This document shows positions 8,724-17,519 of a DNA stretch of 35,350 nt, piece after piece (position 1 is the first letter of the stretch; each line of letters opens with the position of its first letter). The notes beneath the pieces are model-generated. The model searched no databases and had not been told where the DNA came from. It saw only the letters and a list, made by a program, of their open reading frames with translations. The stretch spans positions 1 to 35,350 of the forward strand of contig JAITIG010000190.1 of NCBI GenBank assembly GCA_031279575.1, given 5' to 3'. This DNA comes from Bifidobacteriaceae bacterium. Lineage in GTDB: Bacteria > Actinomycetota > Actinomycetes > Actinomycetales > WQXJ01. The position numbers were made by a program, and so were the translations under genes.

Positions 8724-9266
8724 GTGGCGGCGACAGAGGTCCTGACCGGGCCGGATATCTCCCGGGCGATCGGGCGCATAGCGCACCAGGTGTTGGAGAA
8801 GAACCGCGGCCCCGACGGGCTGGTTGTGCTGGGCATCCCCACCCGCGGGGTGCCCTTGGCGCACCGCTTGGCCCAGGCCATCGGGCAGATCGAGCCGGCC
8901 TGGGAGCCAGCCTTGGGCCAGCTCGACGTCACCATGCACCGCGACGATTTGGCCCGCCGCCCCACCCGCCCGGTGGGGGCGACCTCCTTGCCGGCGGCCG
9001 GCCTCGACGGCGCCACGGTGGTGCTGGTCGACGACGTGCTCTACTCCGGGCGCACCATCCGGGCGGCCCTGGACGCGCTGGCGGACCTGGGCCGGCCGGC
9101 CGCCATCCGCCTGGCGGTGCTGGTCGACCGCGGGCACCGCCAACTGCCGATCCGGGCCGATTACGTGGGCAAGAACCTGCCCACCGCCACAGCCGAGCGG
9201 GTGCGCGTCCTACTGGCTGAGACGGACGGCCGCGACTGTGTCCTAATAGAGGGGGCCGGCCAGTGA
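8724..9266 (+). CDS. pyrR: Pyrimidine operon regulator / uracil phosphoribosyltransferase PyrR
   Basis: PyrR is an RNA-binding repressor of pyrimidine genes that senses UMP and also has weak uracil phosphoribosyltransferase activity. The 180 residues include the PRPP-binding motif [21 protein letters not shown] (about 105-125), the opening [16 protein letters not shown] helix (here [17 protein letters not shown]), the [14 protein letters not shown] loop and the [12 protein letters not shown] segment diagnostic of PyrR rather than other phosphoribosyltransferases. The start is GTG at 8724 with AAAGGAGG 4-6 nt upstream, inside the PyrR-binding hairpin (autoregulation). It overlaps pyrB by 4 nt (GTGA). 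Confidence 0.95.
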   Translation: MAATEVLTGPDISRAIGRIAHQVLEKNRGPDGLVVLGIPTRGVPLAHRLAQAIGQIEPAWEPALGQLDVTMHRDDLARRPTRPVGATSLPAAGLDGATVVLVDDVLYSGRTIRAALDALADLGRPAAIRLAVLVDRGHRQLPIRADYVGKNLPTATAERVRVLLAETDGRDCVLIEGAGQ

Positions 9267-10219
9267 AGCACCTGCTCAGCGCGGCCGATCTGAGCCGCGA
9301 GGAGGCGGTCGGGGTGCTTGACGCGGCCGAGCGGATGGCCGCCACCCAGGCCCGCGAGATCAAAAAGCTCCCCACTTTGCGCGGCCTTTCGGTGGTGAAC
9401 TTGTTCTTTGAGGACTCCACCCGCACCCGGATCTCCTTTGAGACCGCCGCCAAGCGCCTCAGCGCCGATGTCATCAACTTCTCGCCCAAAGGCTCGTCTG
9501 TCTCCAAGGGGGAGTCGCTCAAGGACACGGTGTTGACCTTGGGCGCGATGCGCATCGACGGGATTGTGGTGCGGCACTCGGCTTCCGGGGCGCCGTACCA
9601 GATCGCCCACTCCGGCTGGACCGAGGCCTCGGTCGTCAACGCCGGCGACGGCACCCACCAGCACCCCACCCAGGCGCTGCTGGACGCCATGACGATCCGC
9701 CGCCACCTGGCCGGCGCCGACCCGGTGGGCAAGGACCTGGCCGGGCTCGACATCATGATTGTGGGCGACGTGCTGCACTCGCGGGTGGCGCGCTCGGGGG
9801 TGGACCTGTTTGGGACGCTGGGCGCGAGGGTTTGCCTGGTGGCGCCGGCCACGCTGCTGCCCGTCGGCGTGGAGGACTGGAACTGCGCCGTGTTTTTGAA
9901 CCTGGACCAGGCCCTGGCCCAGGCCCCGCCCGACGCCCTGATGATGCTGCGGGTCCAACGCGAGCGCATGTCCAGCGCCGGCGGCGGCTTCTTCCCCAGC
10001 CCGCAGGAGTACACCCGGGAGTACGGTTTGGACGCGGCCCGCCTGGCCCGCCTGCCTGACCACACCATTGTGCTCCACCCCGGGCCGATGAACCGGGGCC
10101 TGGAGATCGCCTCCCAGGCGGCCGACGGGCGCCGCTCGGTGATCCAGGAGCAGGTCGCCAACGGCGTGGCCGTGCGCATGGCTGTGCTCTATTTGACGAT
10201 GACGGGGGCGCGGCAATGA
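9263..10219 (+). CDS. pyrB: Aspartate carbamoyltransferase catalytic chain
   Basis: PyrB condenses carbamoyl phosphate with aspartate, the committed step of pyrimidine synthesis. The 318-residue protein has the carbamoyl-phosphate loop [13 protein letters not shown], the [12 protein letters not shown] segment with the lysine reached across the trimer interface, [11 protein letters not shown], the [14 protein letters not shown] motif and the aspartate-binding [19 protein letters not shown] near the end is also diagnostic. No regulatory chain (pyrI) is adjacent, as expected outside enterobacteria. It is coupled by 4-nt overlaps to both pyrR and pyrC. Confidence 0.96.
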   Translation: MKHLLSAADLSREEAVGVLDAAERMAATQAREIKKLPTLRGLSVVNLFFEDSTRTRISFETAAKRLSADVINFSPKGSSVSKGESLKDTVLTLGAMRIDGIVVRHSASGAPYQIAHSGWTEASVVNAGDGTHQHPTQALLDAMTIRRHLAGADPVGKDLAGLDIMIVGDVLHSRVARSGVDLFGTLGARVCLVAPATLLPVGVEDWNCAVFLNLDQALAQAPPDALMMLRVQRERMSSAGGGFFPSPQEYTREYGLDAARLARLPDHTIVLHPGPMNRGLEIASQAADGRRSVIQEQVANGVAVRMAVLYLTMTGARQ

Positions 10220-11505
10220 ACTACCTGATCAGAGGCGCCACCCTGGCCTCGGGCGAGGTGGCGGATGTGGCGGTGGCGGACGGGCTGGTGGCGGCGGTGG
10301 CGCCGGGCGGCGCCTTGCGCCCGGCCGGCGCGGCGCTGGTGGAGGCGGAAGGGCTGGTCTTGCTGCCCGGCCTGGTCGACATCCACACCCACCTGCGCGA
10401 GCCGGGCCGGGAGGACGCCGAGACGGTGGCCTCTGGCACCAGGGCGGCCGCCGCCGGCGGCTACACCTGCGTCCACGCCATGGCCAACACCAACCCGGCG
10501 GCGGACACCGCCGGGGTGGTGGAGCAGGTTTGGCGCTTGGGGCGCGAGGCCGGCTACGCCGATGTGCGGCCGGTCGGGGCGGTCTCGGTCGGTTTGGAGG
10601 GGCGGCATCTGGCGGAGCTGGCGGCCATGGCCCGCTCGGCGGCGCGGGTGCGGGTTTTCTCCGACGACGGCATGTGCGTTTGGGACCCGGTGCTGATGCG
10701 CCGCGCCTTGGAGTATGTCAAGGGCATCGACGGGGTGGTGGCCCAGCACGCCCAGGAGCCGCGGCTGACCGAGGGCGCCCAGATGCACGAGGGCCGCGTC
10801 TCCGGCGAGGTCGGTTTGGCCGGCTGGCCGGCCGTGGCGGAGGAGTCGATCATCGCCCGCGATGTGCTGCTGGCCGAGCATGTCCGCTCCCGCCTGCACA
10901 TCTGCCACGTCTCAACAGCCGGGTCGGTTGAGATCATCCGCTGGGCCAAGAGCCGCGGCATCGACGTCACGGCCGAGGTCACCCCCCACCACCTGCTGTT
11001 GACCGACGAGGCGGCCCGCACCTACAACCCGGTGTTCAAGGTCAACCCGCCGCTGCGCTCCAGCGCCGACGTGGCGGCGCTCAGGGCCGGCTTGGCGGAC
11101 GGGACCATCGACGTGGTGGGCACCGACCACGCCCCCCACCCCGACCAGGCCAAGGACTGCGAGTGGGCGGCGGCCGCCTTCGGCATGACCGGGTTGGAGA
11201 CCGCCCTGCCCATAGTCCACCAGGTGATGGTCCAGCCGGGCCTGATGACCTGGGCGGATGTGGCCCAGGCGATGTCGGTCCGGCCGGCCCGGATCGGCCG
11301 GGTGGCCGGCCAGGGGCGGCCCATCGCCGCCGGCGAGCCCGCCAACTTGACCTTGTTCGACCCGGCCGCCCGCTGGCGGGTGGAGGCCTCGAAGCTGGAG
11401 ACGGCATCGGGCAACACGCCGGTGGCGGGGCGCGAGCTGGCCGGGCGGACGGTGGCGACCTTCTACCAGGGGCGCGCCACCGTGCTGGCGGGGCGGGTGC
11501 GATGA
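10216..11505 (+). CDS. pyrC: Dihydroorotase, class I
   Basis: PyrC cyclises carbamoyl aspartate to dihydroorotate using a binuclear zinc site. The 429-residue length and the motif [16 protein letters not shown] (metal ligands at about H57 and H59) mark it as a class I (long) enzyme of the PyrB-associated type. SDDGM and the late motif VGTDHAPH (aspartate at about residue 304) complete the amidohydrolase site. [15 protein letters not shown] and [13 protein letters not shown] supply further zinc-binding histidines. All active-site residues I can identify are present, so this is an active enzyme rather than a non-catalytic PyrC'. It overlaps pyrB and carA by 4 nt each. Confidence 0.95.
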   Translation: MNYLIRGATLASGEVADVAVADGLVAAVAPGGALRPAGAALVEAEGLVLLPGLVDIHTHLREPGREDAETVASGTRAAAAGGYTCVHAMANTNPAADTAGVVEQVWRLGREAGYADVRPVGAVSVGLEGRHLAELAAMARSAARVRVFSDDGMCVWDPVLMRRALEYVKGIDGVVAQHAQEPRLTEGAQMHEGRVSGEVGLAGWPAVAEESIIARDVLLAEHVRSRLHICHVSTAGSVEIIRWAKSRGIDVTAEVTPHHLLLTDEAARTYNPVFKVNPPLRSSADVAALRAGLADGTIDVVGTDHAPHPDQAKDCEWAAAAFGMTGLETALPIVHQVMVQPGLMTWADVAQAMSVRPARIGRVAGQGRPIAAGEPANLTLFDPAARWRVEASKLETASGNTPVAGRELAGRTVATFYQGRATVLAGRVR

Positions 11506-12683
11506 TGCGGCGGCGGCCGGCGGCGGCCTTGGTGCTGGAGGACGGGCGGCATTTTTTGGGCCAGGCCTATGGGGCCGAGGGCGAGGCCTTGGGCGAGATT
11601 GTGTTCAACACCGCCATGGCCGGCTACCAGGAGACGCTGACGGACCCGTCCTACCACAAGCAGATTGTGGTGATGACGGCGCCGCACATCGGCAACACCG
11701 GGGTCAACTCGCAAGACCCGGAGTCGGGGCGGATTTGGGTGGCCGGGTTTGTGGTGCGCTCCGCGCCGCCCCGGCCGTCCAGTTGGCGCTCGGAGCGCCC
11801 GCTGGGCCTGGAGCTGCGCCAGCAGGGCGTGGTGGCGATCGAGGGCGTGGACACCCGCGCGGTGACGCTGCACCTGCGCCAGCTGGGCGCGATGCGGGCC
11901 GGGATCTTCTCCGGCGCCGCTTTGCTGGACCGCCACGGCCGGCGCCGCTCGTGGGAGGAGTTGGCGGCGGCGGTGCGCCTCCAGGCGCCGATGGCGGGCC
12001 AAGACTTGGCCGGGGAGGTCACCACCGGCGCGCTCTACTGGGTGGAGCCGCCGGCCGGCCAGCCGGTGCGGGCCACCGTGGTGGCGGTCGATTTGGGGAT
12101 CAAGGCGATGACGCCGGAACTGCTCTCGCGGCGCGGCGCGCGGGTCGCGGTGGTGCCCCGCGCCACCAGCTTTGAGGAGGTCATGGCCTTGGCCCCCGAT
12201 GGCGTGTTCTTCTCCAACGGCCCCGGCGACCCGGCGGCGGCGGGCGGCGAGCTGGATTTGCTGCGGGCCGTGCTGGACGCCGGGGTGCCGTTCTTCGGCA
12301 TCTGCTACGGCTCGCAGCTGCTGGGCCGCGCCCTCGGGTTTGAGACTTACAAGCTGAGCTTCGGCCACCGCGGCGTCAACCACCCGGTGCTGGACAAGGC
12401 CACCGGCAAGGTCGAGGTCACCGCCCACAACCACGGCTTCGCGGTGGCGGTGCCGGGCGGCGCGGACGGCCCGGTGGTGGCGCCGTTCGAGGGCGGCCGC
12501 TTCGGCCCGGTCGAGGTCACCCACATCGACTTGAACGATGGCGTGGTGGAGGGTTTGCGCTTGGTGGAGCGGCCCGCCTTCGCCGTCCAGTACCACCCGG
12601 AGGCGGCGGCCGGCCCGCATGACTCGGCCTACCTGTTCGACCGCTTCATGGACTTGATGGCCGCCAACCCGGTCAGGCGCTAG
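11502..12683 (+). CDS. carA: Carbamoyl-phosphate synthase small (glutaminase) chain
   Basis: CarA hydrolyses glutamine and passes ammonia to CarB for carbamoyl phosphate synthesis. The 393-residue protein has the N-terminal small-chain domain ([21 protein letters not shown]) and a C-terminal class I amidotransferase. [16 protein letters not shown] holds the nucleophile at about C268, [10 protein letters not shown] follows, and [16 protein letters not shown] gives the His-Glu pair (about H365, E367). The start is ATG at 11502 (a second ATG follows at 11505), overlapping the pyrC stop. Oddly, carB, its obligate partner and usual next gene, is absent here; pfkA comes next after an 84-nt gap. Confidence 0.95.
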   Translation: MMRRRPAAALVLEDGRHFLGQAYGAEGEALGEIVFNTAMAGYQETLTDPSYHKQIVVMTAPHIGNTGVNSQDPESGRIWVAGFVVRSAPPRPSSWRSERPLGLELRQQGVVAIEGVDTRAVTLHLRQLGAMRAGIFSGAALLDRHGRRRSWEELAAAVRLQAPMAGQDLAGEVTTGALYWVEPPAGQPVRATVVAVDLGIKAMTPELLSRRGARVAVVPRATSFEEVMALAPDGVFFSNGPGDPAAAGGELDLLRAVLDAGVPFFGICYGSQLLGRALGFETYKLSFGHRGVNHPVLDKATGKVEVTAHNHGFAVAVPGGADGPVVAPFEGGRFGPVEVTHIDLNDGVVEGLRLVERPAFAVQYHPEAAAGPHDSAYLFDRFMDLMAANPVRR

Positions 12684-12705
12684 CCCGGCCGGGCCGGCCG
12701 GCGGG

Positions 12706-12711
12706 TAAAAT
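12706..12711 (+). promoter_or_regulatory. Candidate -10 element for pfkA (TAAAAT)
   Basis: TAAAAT is a near-consensus -10 hexamer in otherwise GC-rich DNA, 56 nt before the pfkA ATG, giving a leader of about 50 nt. The GCCCGGCCGGGC palindrome at 12683-12694, overlapping the carA stop, could end pyr operon transcription just upstream. No strong -35 was seen. Confidence 0.45.
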
Positions 12712-12767
12712 CCAAGTGCCGCTGGCGCCCGCGACCCGGCGGGGCCAAATCAGGGGAAGGGAAGCAG

Positions 12768-13793
12768 ATGCGTATCGGAGTGCTCACCGGCGGGGGCGAC
12801 GTCCCCGGCCTGAACGCGGCCATCCGGGCTGTGGTCAAACGCGCCGAGATGGAGTACGGCCACTCGATGGTTGGCTTCAGGAACGGCTGGCGCGGCGTGG
12901 TCGAAGGTGAAATTGTGCCCCTGACCAGGGAGGACGTGCGCGGGCTACTGCCTCGGGGCGGCACTATGCTGGGCACCGCGCGCTACCACCCGCACCAGAA
13001 CGAGGGCGGCATCGACGGCGTTTTGTCGACCCTTGAGGCCGAGCGGGTCGAGGCGCTGGTGTGCATCGGCGGGGACGGCACCTTGAAAGCCGCCCACCGG
13101 GTGGCCAAAGCCGGGGTCAAGGTGGTGGGCATCCCCAAGACCATCGACAACGATGTCGAGGGCACCGACTTGTCGATCGGCTTCCACACCGCCATCACCA
13201 TCGCCACCGAGGCCATCGACCGGCTGCACACCACCGCCGAGTCGCACAACCGGGTCATGATTGTCGAGGTCATGGGCCACACCGTGGGCTGGATCGCGGT
13301 CAACGCGGGCCTGGCCGGGGGGGCCGATATGATCATCACCCCGGAGGAGCCCTTCGACATCGAGGAGATGGCGCGCTTCTTGCGCCGGCGCCACCGCTCC
13401 CACGCCAACTTCTCGATTGTGGTGGTGGCCGAGGGCGCCGAGCCGGCCGAGGGCACCGACATGCAGTTCTCCACCGAGATCGACGACAAAGGGCGGATCG
13501 TGGCCGGCTCGATCGGGGAGCGGCTCATGATCGAGTTGCGCAAGCGCACCGGGTTCGACATCCGCCTGACCGTGCTGGGGCACGTCCAGCGGGGCGGCAC
13601 GCCCAACCCGACCGACCGCATCCTCGGCTCGCGCTTCGGGGTGGCGGCGGTCGACGCCTTGTCGGCCGGGCGCTTCAACGTCATGACGGCGGTGCGCGGC
13701 GAGGACATCGTCCTGGTCCCGCTGGAGCAGATCGCGGGCAAGGTCAAGCAGGTGCCGGCCGAGTTGGTGGAGGTGGCCCGGGCCCTTTGGTGA
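12768..13793 (+). CDS. pfkA: 6-phosphofructokinase (group III, probably ATP-dependent)
   Basis: This enzyme phosphorylates fructose 6-phosphate to the 1,6-bisphosphate in glycolysis. The 341 residues show GVLTGGGDVPGLNAAIR (phosphoryl-donor loop), GGTMLGTAR, CIGGDGTLKAAH, the catalytic PKTIDNDVEGTD and VMGHTVGWIA. At the two donor-determining positions it has glycine 104 (IGGDGT), typical of ATP enzymes, and lysine 124 (PKTIDND), typical of pyrophosphate enzymes. This is the mixed signature of group III actinobacterial PFKs; the glycine argues for ATP, but the donor should be treated as inferred. The ATG at 12768 follows a purine-rich AGGGGAAGGGAAG stretch. It is probably monocistronic. Confidence 0.93.
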   Translation: MRIGVLTGGGDVPGLNAAIRAVVKRAEMEYGHSMVGFRNGWRGVVEGEIVPLTREDVRGLLPRGGTMLGTARYHPHQNEGGIDGVLSTLEAERVEALVCIGGDGTLKAAHRVAKAGVKVVGIPKTIDNDVEGTDLSIGFHTAITIATEAIDRLHTTAESHNRVMIVEVMGHTVGWIAVNAGLAGGADMIITPEEPFDIEEMARFLRRRHRSHANFSIVVVAEGAEPAEGTDMQFSTEIDDKGRIVAGSIGERLMIELRKRTGFDIRLTVLGHVQRGGTPNPTDRILGSRFGVAAVDALSAGRFNVMTAVRGEDIVLVPLEQIAGKVKQVPAELVEVARALW

Positions 13794-13909
13794 GCCCTGG
13801 GGCCGCCGGGCTGGGAGCCGGCTGGGCGGCGTTTGGTATCGATGTGATTACGGTTTGGGCGAACAGCCCTGGCGGGCTCACCGGCGATGGTAGGGTGATG
13901 GGGCCTTAG

Positions 13910-13928
13910 GCCTGGTCGCTGACCAGGC
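13910..13928 (+). terminator. Hairpin between pfkA and rpsA
   Basis: GCCTGGT (13910-13916) and ACCAGGC (13922-13928) form a 7-bp stem with a 5-nt loop, followed by TTTC. It may terminate pfkA or be a structured part of the rpsA leader, since it ends only 13 nt before the first rpsA start codon. A TAGGGT -10-like hexamer lies upstream at 13891-13896. Confidence 0.3.
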
Positions 13929-13941
13929 TTTCGGCTGTCCA

Positions 13942-15447
13942 ATGTCCAATCAACAGTTACGAGTTCCACCCTCTATGTCAACTACTCCACCAGCACCAGC
14001 CGCCGAGGTTCCGGCCCCCGAAGTCGCCGTCAACGACATCGGCACCAGCGAAGACCTGTTAGCCGCCATCGACGGCACAATCAAGTATTTCAACGACGGC
14101 GACATCGTCGAAGGCACCGTGGTCAAAGTCGACCACGATGAGGTCCTGGTCGACATCGGCTACAAGACAGAGGGCGTCATACCCGCCCGCGAGCTGTCCA
14201 TCAAGCACGATATCGACCCGTCGCAGATTGTCGCCGTGGGCGACCCGATCGAAGCCCTGGTCCTGACCAAAGAGGACAAAGAGGGCCGGCTGATCTTGTC
14301 CAAGAAGCGCGCCCAATACGAGCGCGCCTGGGGCGCCATCGAGAAGATCAAGGAGGCCGATGGCGTTGTCACCGGCACCGTCATCGAGGTGGTCAAGGGC
14401 GGGCTGATAGTCGACATCGGCCTGCGCGGCTTCCTGCCGGCCTCGCTGGTCGAGATGCGGCGGGTGCGCGATTTGCAGCCCTATGTGGGCCAGCAGCTGG
14501 ACGCCAAGATCATCGAGCTGGACAAGAGCCGCAACAACGTGGTCCTCTCGCGCCGCTCCTGGCTGGAGCAGACCCAATCCGAGGTCCGCTAGACCTTCCT
14601 GGCCCAGTTGCGCGAGGGCCAGGTCCGCACCGGCGTGGTCTCGTCGATCGTCAATTTTGGCGCTTTTGTCGACCTCGGCGGGGTGGACGGCTTGGTGCAT
14701 GTCTCCGAGCTGTCCTGGAAGCACATCGACCACCCCGAAGAGGTGGTCAAGGTGGGCCAGGAGGTCACGGTCGAGGTCCTCTCGGTCGAGTTGGACCGCG
14801 AGCGGGTGTCTTTGTCGCTCAAGGCGACCCAGGAGGACCCGTGGCAGCTGTTCGCCCGGACGCACGCCATCGGCCAGGTGGTGCCGGGCAAGGTGACCAA
14901 GCTGGTGCCGTTCGGCGCCTTCGTCTCGGTCGAGGACGGGATTGAGGGGCTGGTGCACATCTCCGAGATGGCGGTGCGCCATGTGGAGCAGCCGGAGCAG
15001 GTCGTCAAGGTGGGCGAGACGGTGTTTGTCAAGGTCATCGACATCGACTTGGAGCGGCGGCGCATCTCGCTCTCGCTCAAGCAGGCCAATGAGGGCGTCG
15101 ACCCGGACGGCGACGATTCGACCTTCGACCCGGCGCTGTACGGCATGGCGACCGAGTACGACGAGGACGGCAACTACAACTACCCGGCCGGGTTCGACCC
15201 CGTCACCAACGAGTGGATGGAGGGCTTCGAGGCCGAGCGGGCCGCCTGGGAGCAGGCCTACGCCGACGCTTTGGCGGCTTGGCAGGCGCACAAGGCGCAG
15301 GTCAAGTCCGCCCGCCGGGCGGACCATGACGCGGCTGTGGACAGCGGCAGCGCCTCGAACTACTCATCTGACCTGGCCGCGGGCGAAGGCACCCTGGCCT
15401 CGGATGAGGCCTTGGCGGCGCTCAGGGAGAAGCTGACCTCCAACTGA
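13942..15447 (+). pseudogene. rpsA: 30S ribosomal protein S1 with an in-frame TAG codon
   Basis: S1 is the RNA-binding ribosomal protein that helps load mRNA onto the 30S subunit. The frame encodes a typical actinobacterial S1: an acidic/Pro-Ala N-terminus, then four S1 (OB-fold) repeats recognisable from KYFNDGDIVEGTVVKVD, GVVTGTVIEVVKGGLIVDIG, GVVSSIVNFGAFVDLGGVDG and GKVTKLVPFGAFVSVEDG, and a long acidic/alanine-rich tail. A TAG at 14590-14592 interrupts the frame just after WLEQTQSEVR, between repeats 2 and 3. The same frame resumes immediately (TFLAQLREGQVRTG) with no other damage. A one-base change from CAG (Gln) or TCG (Ser) would explain it. Since S1 is normally required, a sequencing error, TAG readthrough or a second rpsA copy are all possible. 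The start may instead be ATG 13975 (MSTTPPAP), which resembles family starts; neither start has a clear ribosome-binding site. Confidence 0.9.
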
Positions 15448-15455
15448 CCTCGGCT

Positions 15456-15461
15456 TATCCT
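15456..15461 (+). promoter_or_regulatory. -10 element of coaE (TATCCT), leaderless type
   Basis: TATCCT is followed by exactly 6 nt and the coaE ATG at 15468. The intervening AGGAGC resembles a ribosome-binding site but is too close to the ATG to act as one. It begins 9 nt after the rpsA stop. Confidence 0.45.
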
Positions 15462-15467
15462 AGGAGC

Positions 15468-16127
15468 ATGCTGAAGGTGGCTTTGACCGGTGGGCTGGCC
15501 GCCGGGAAATCCACTGTGGCGGCTTGTTTGCGGCGCGCCGGCTTCCCGGTGGTCGACTCCGACCAGTTGGCCCGGCAGGCTGTGGCCCCGGGCACGGCGG
15601 GGCTGGCCCAGGTGGCGGGGGAGTTTGGGCCGGGGGTGGTGGCGGCGGACGGGTCGCTGGACCGGGCCGCCTTGGGCCGCCTGGTGTTCGCCGACGCGGC
15701 GGCGCGCCGCCGCCTGGAGGCGATTGTCCACCCTTTGGTGCGGGCGGCCAGCGCGGACGCTTTGGCGGCGGCCGAGGCGGCGGGCGCGCCGGCCGCTGTC
15801 TGCGACATCCCCCTGCTGGTGGAGACCGGCCAAGCCGATGGCTTCGACCTGGTGGTGACCGTGTCCGCGCCGCGGGCGGTGCGCCTGGCGCGGGCGGCCG
15901 GGCGGGGCCTGGACGGCGCCGAGGCGCGGGCCCGCCTGGCGGCCCAGGCCAGTGACGCCGAGCGCGAGGCGGCGGCTGATTTGGTGTTGGACGGCTCCGG
16001 CCCGGTGGCCCAGTTGGAGGCCCAGGTCGAGGCTGTGCTGGTGCCGGCGCTGCGGGCCGGCGCCGCGCGGCCGGGCGGGCGGCGCGGCTCAGGCGGCTCA
16101 GGCGGCTCAGGCGGCTCAGGCGGCTGA
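15468..16127 (+). CDS. coaE: Dephospho-CoA kinase with a Gly-Ser repeat tail
   Basis: CoaE phosphorylates dephospho-CoA at the ribose 3'-OH, the last step of coenzyme A synthesis. The 219-residue protein has the Walker A loop LTGGLAAGKSTVAACL (about 6-21), the substrate block VVDSDQLARQAV, IVHPLVR and DIPLLVETG, the CoaE equivalent of Walker B and lid-proximal residues. The core ends near residue 200. It is followed by RRG and four Gly-Ser-Gly units encoded by a perfect 9-bp tandem repeat, and the stop codon arises in a fifth, mutated copy. The end overlaps the end of the oppositely oriented DUF3866 gene by 12 nt. In many actinobacteria coaE follows rpsA, as here. Confidence 0.94.
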   Translation: MLKVALTGGLAAGKSTVAACLRRAGFPVVDSDQLARQAVAPGTAGLAQVAGEFGPGVVAADGSLDRAALGRLVFADAAARRRLEAIVHPLVRAASADALAAAEAAGAPAAVCDIPLLVETGQADGFDLVVTVSAPRAVRLARAAGRGLDGAEARARLAAQASDAEREAAADLVLDGSGPVAQLEAQVEAVLVPALRAGAARPGGRRGSGGSGGSGGSGG

Positions 16128-16130
16128 GGC
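16086..16130 (+). repeat. 9-bp tandem repeat at the coaE / DUF3866 3' ends
   Basis: GGCTCAGGC is repeated four times exactly, then a fifth copy reads GGCTGAGGC. The C-to-G change turns TCA into the TGA stop of coaE. The repeat encodes Gly-Ser-Gly on the plus strand, and its end also encodes the last residues of the DUF3866 protein on the minus strand. Confidence 0.95.
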
Positions 16131-17453
16131 GGGACCCGGGGGCTCGGCTGCGGGGCCGGGGGGCTCGGCGGCGGGGCCGGGGGCCGGGGCTGCGGGGCCG
16201 GGGGACTGGGCGGCGGGGCCGGGGGCCGGGGCGGCGGGGCCGGGCGGGCGCTCCTGCGCCAGCTGCCAGGCCAGCCGCCCGGCGGCGGCCGCCGCCAGGA
16301 AGGCCGCCGGGTCCTCGGCGAAGCCGCGCCCCATGGTGGACAGCCCGGGCGTGGCCGCCAGCACCGGCTCGAGATCTTGGACCGGCACCCGCGCCAGGCG
16401 GTGGCGGGCGGCCAGCGGCGCGGCCGCCCGCTCGACCGCGCCGCCCAGGGCGGCCAGCGGGCCGGTCAGGATGGGCACCGCCAAGTCGGCCGCCAGCAGG
16501 GCGACCCGCCCGTAGGCGGTCAGCGAATGGTGCGACAAGCCGCGGTGGCGCGGCCTTGGGTCGGCTCCGGACAGGCGCAGGCAGCCGACCACCCGCCCGC
16601 CCAGGGTGGCGGCGGCGTTGACCGCCTCGCCCACGCCCACCCCTGAAAAGCCCCACGGCGTGCCGGTCCCCAGGTTGCCGGGCCCTTGGACGCAGACCGC
16701 CAACTCGGCCCCGGCGACGTGTTTGGCCGCCAGCAGGGCCGAGTGCAGCGACACCGCCTCGTAGTCGCCGCCGTAGGCTTGGCCCGCGGTGATGGTGGCC
16801 GCCAGGGCGCCGCTGGCGGTCAGGCGGGCGACGCTGCGGGAGAACGCCAGCGGCAGCGCCGCCCCATCGGTCATGACATACACCAGCCGGGCCGGCCGGC
16901 CGGCGCTGGCCTGGGCGTCCCAGGCCGCCGCGGCGCAGATGGCCGGCAGCGAGGAGTGCAGGTCCGCCACCACCACCACCAGCCCGTCGAGCGACTCGGC
17001 GCCGGCCATGGTGGCGTGGTGGGGGGAGTGCTGGGAGTCGACCCCGCGGGTGGCCACCTGCAGCGGCGTGTAGCGGGCTTTGACCAGGAATCCCGAATCG
17101 TCCCCGTCCGCCGGCGCGGGCGGCGCGGGCGGCACCGGGCTAGCGGCGGGCGGCAGCTGGGCGGTGGGCGGCGCGGGCGGCAGCGGGCTGGCCGGCGGCA
17201 GCGGGCTGGGGGGCGGGGGGGCGGGGGCGATGGCGAAGGCGACCCCGCCGGTGCCAAGCCCCAGGTCCAGCGTCTTGGTGTTGAGCCACAGCCACGCCCC
17301 CGGGGCCAGGGCCGGGGGCGCCAGCAGGCCGGTGTAGGCGGCGGCGGCCACGCTGCGGCCGTCCTCGAGGCGGCACTGCAGCAGGGCCAAGCCCGGGTGG
17401 GACTCGGCGCCGGCCACCACCTGCCCGCGCGCCCACTCGGTCCAACCGCTCAC
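16116..17453 (-). CDS. DUF3866 family protein
   Basis: Function unknown; the family is widespread in Firmicutes and Actinobacteria. The 445-residue protein has the family N-terminus (SGWTEWARGQVV...GLALLQCRLEDGR), the LNTKTLDLGLGTGGVAFAI block, the highly diagnostic KARYTPLQVATRGVDSQHSP, and then a Rossmann-like core with VVVVADLHSSLPAICAAA, RLVYVMTDGAALPLAFS, a GTGTPWGFSGVGVGEAVNAA loop and HRGLSHHSLTAYGR. Two low-complexity regions stand out: a Pro-rich linker (residues about 75-115) inserted before the YTPLQ block, and a C-terminal tail of PGPAA-type repeats (about the last 40 residues). It starts with GTG at 17453, 6 nt after a minus-strand TAGAGT. It is divergent from pafBC across a 66-nt gap. 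Confidence 0.85.
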   Translation of the reverse strand: MSGWTEWARGQVVAGAESHPGLALLQCRLEDGRSVAAAAYTGLLAPPALAPGAWLWLNTKTLDLGLGTGGVAFAIAPAPPPPSPLPPASPLPPAPPTAQLPPAASPVPPAPPAPADGDDSGFLVKARYTPLQVATRGVDSQHSPHHATMAGAESLDGLVVVVADLHSSLPAICAAAAWDAQASAGRPARLVYVMTDGAALPLAFSRSVARLTASGALAATITAGQAYGGDYEAVSLHSALLAAKHVAGAELAVCVQGPGNLGTGTPWGFSGVGVGEAVNAAATLGGRVVGCLRLSGADPRPRHRGLSHHSLTAYGRVALLAADLAVPILTGPLAALGGAVERAAAPLAARHRLARVPVQDLEPVLAATPGLSTMGRGFAEDPAAFLAAAAAGRLAWQLAQERPPGPAAPAPGPAAQSPGPAAPAPGPAAEPPGPAAEPPGPASAA

Positions 17454-17459
17454 CCCGCC

Positions 17460-17465
17460 ACTCTA
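17460..17465 (-). promoter_or_regulatory. -10 element of the DUF3866 gene (TAGAGT), leaderless type
   Basis: On the minus strand TAGAGT is followed by 6 nt and the GTG start at 17453. It shares the 66-nt divergent gap with the pafBC promoter. Confidence 0.45.
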
Positions 17466-17507
17466 ACCGGGGGCGGGCCGGCGCGGGCGCGGGCGCGCCC
17501 AGGCGTA

Positions 17508-17513
17508 TAGCGT
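17508..17513 (+). promoter_or_regulatory. -10 element of pafBC (TAGCGT), leaderless type
   Basis: TAGCGT is followed by exactly 6 nt and the ATG at 17520; the overlapping TATAGC (17506-17511) is an alternative -10. PafBC-dependent promoters have a distinctive upstream motif, which I could not confirm here. Confidence 0.4.
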
Positions 17514-17519
17514 GGAGCC

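Noticed and set aside
11163..11501. Extension of the carA frame into pyrC.
   Set aside because: The added segment is a shadow of pyrC. CarA similarity begins at 11502, where ATGA couples the two genes.
12298..12312. GICYGSQ in CarA as a defective amidotransferase motif (Ser in place of the E. coli His).
   Set aside because: This position varies in actinobacterial CarA; the nucleophilic Cys and the later His-Glu pair are present.
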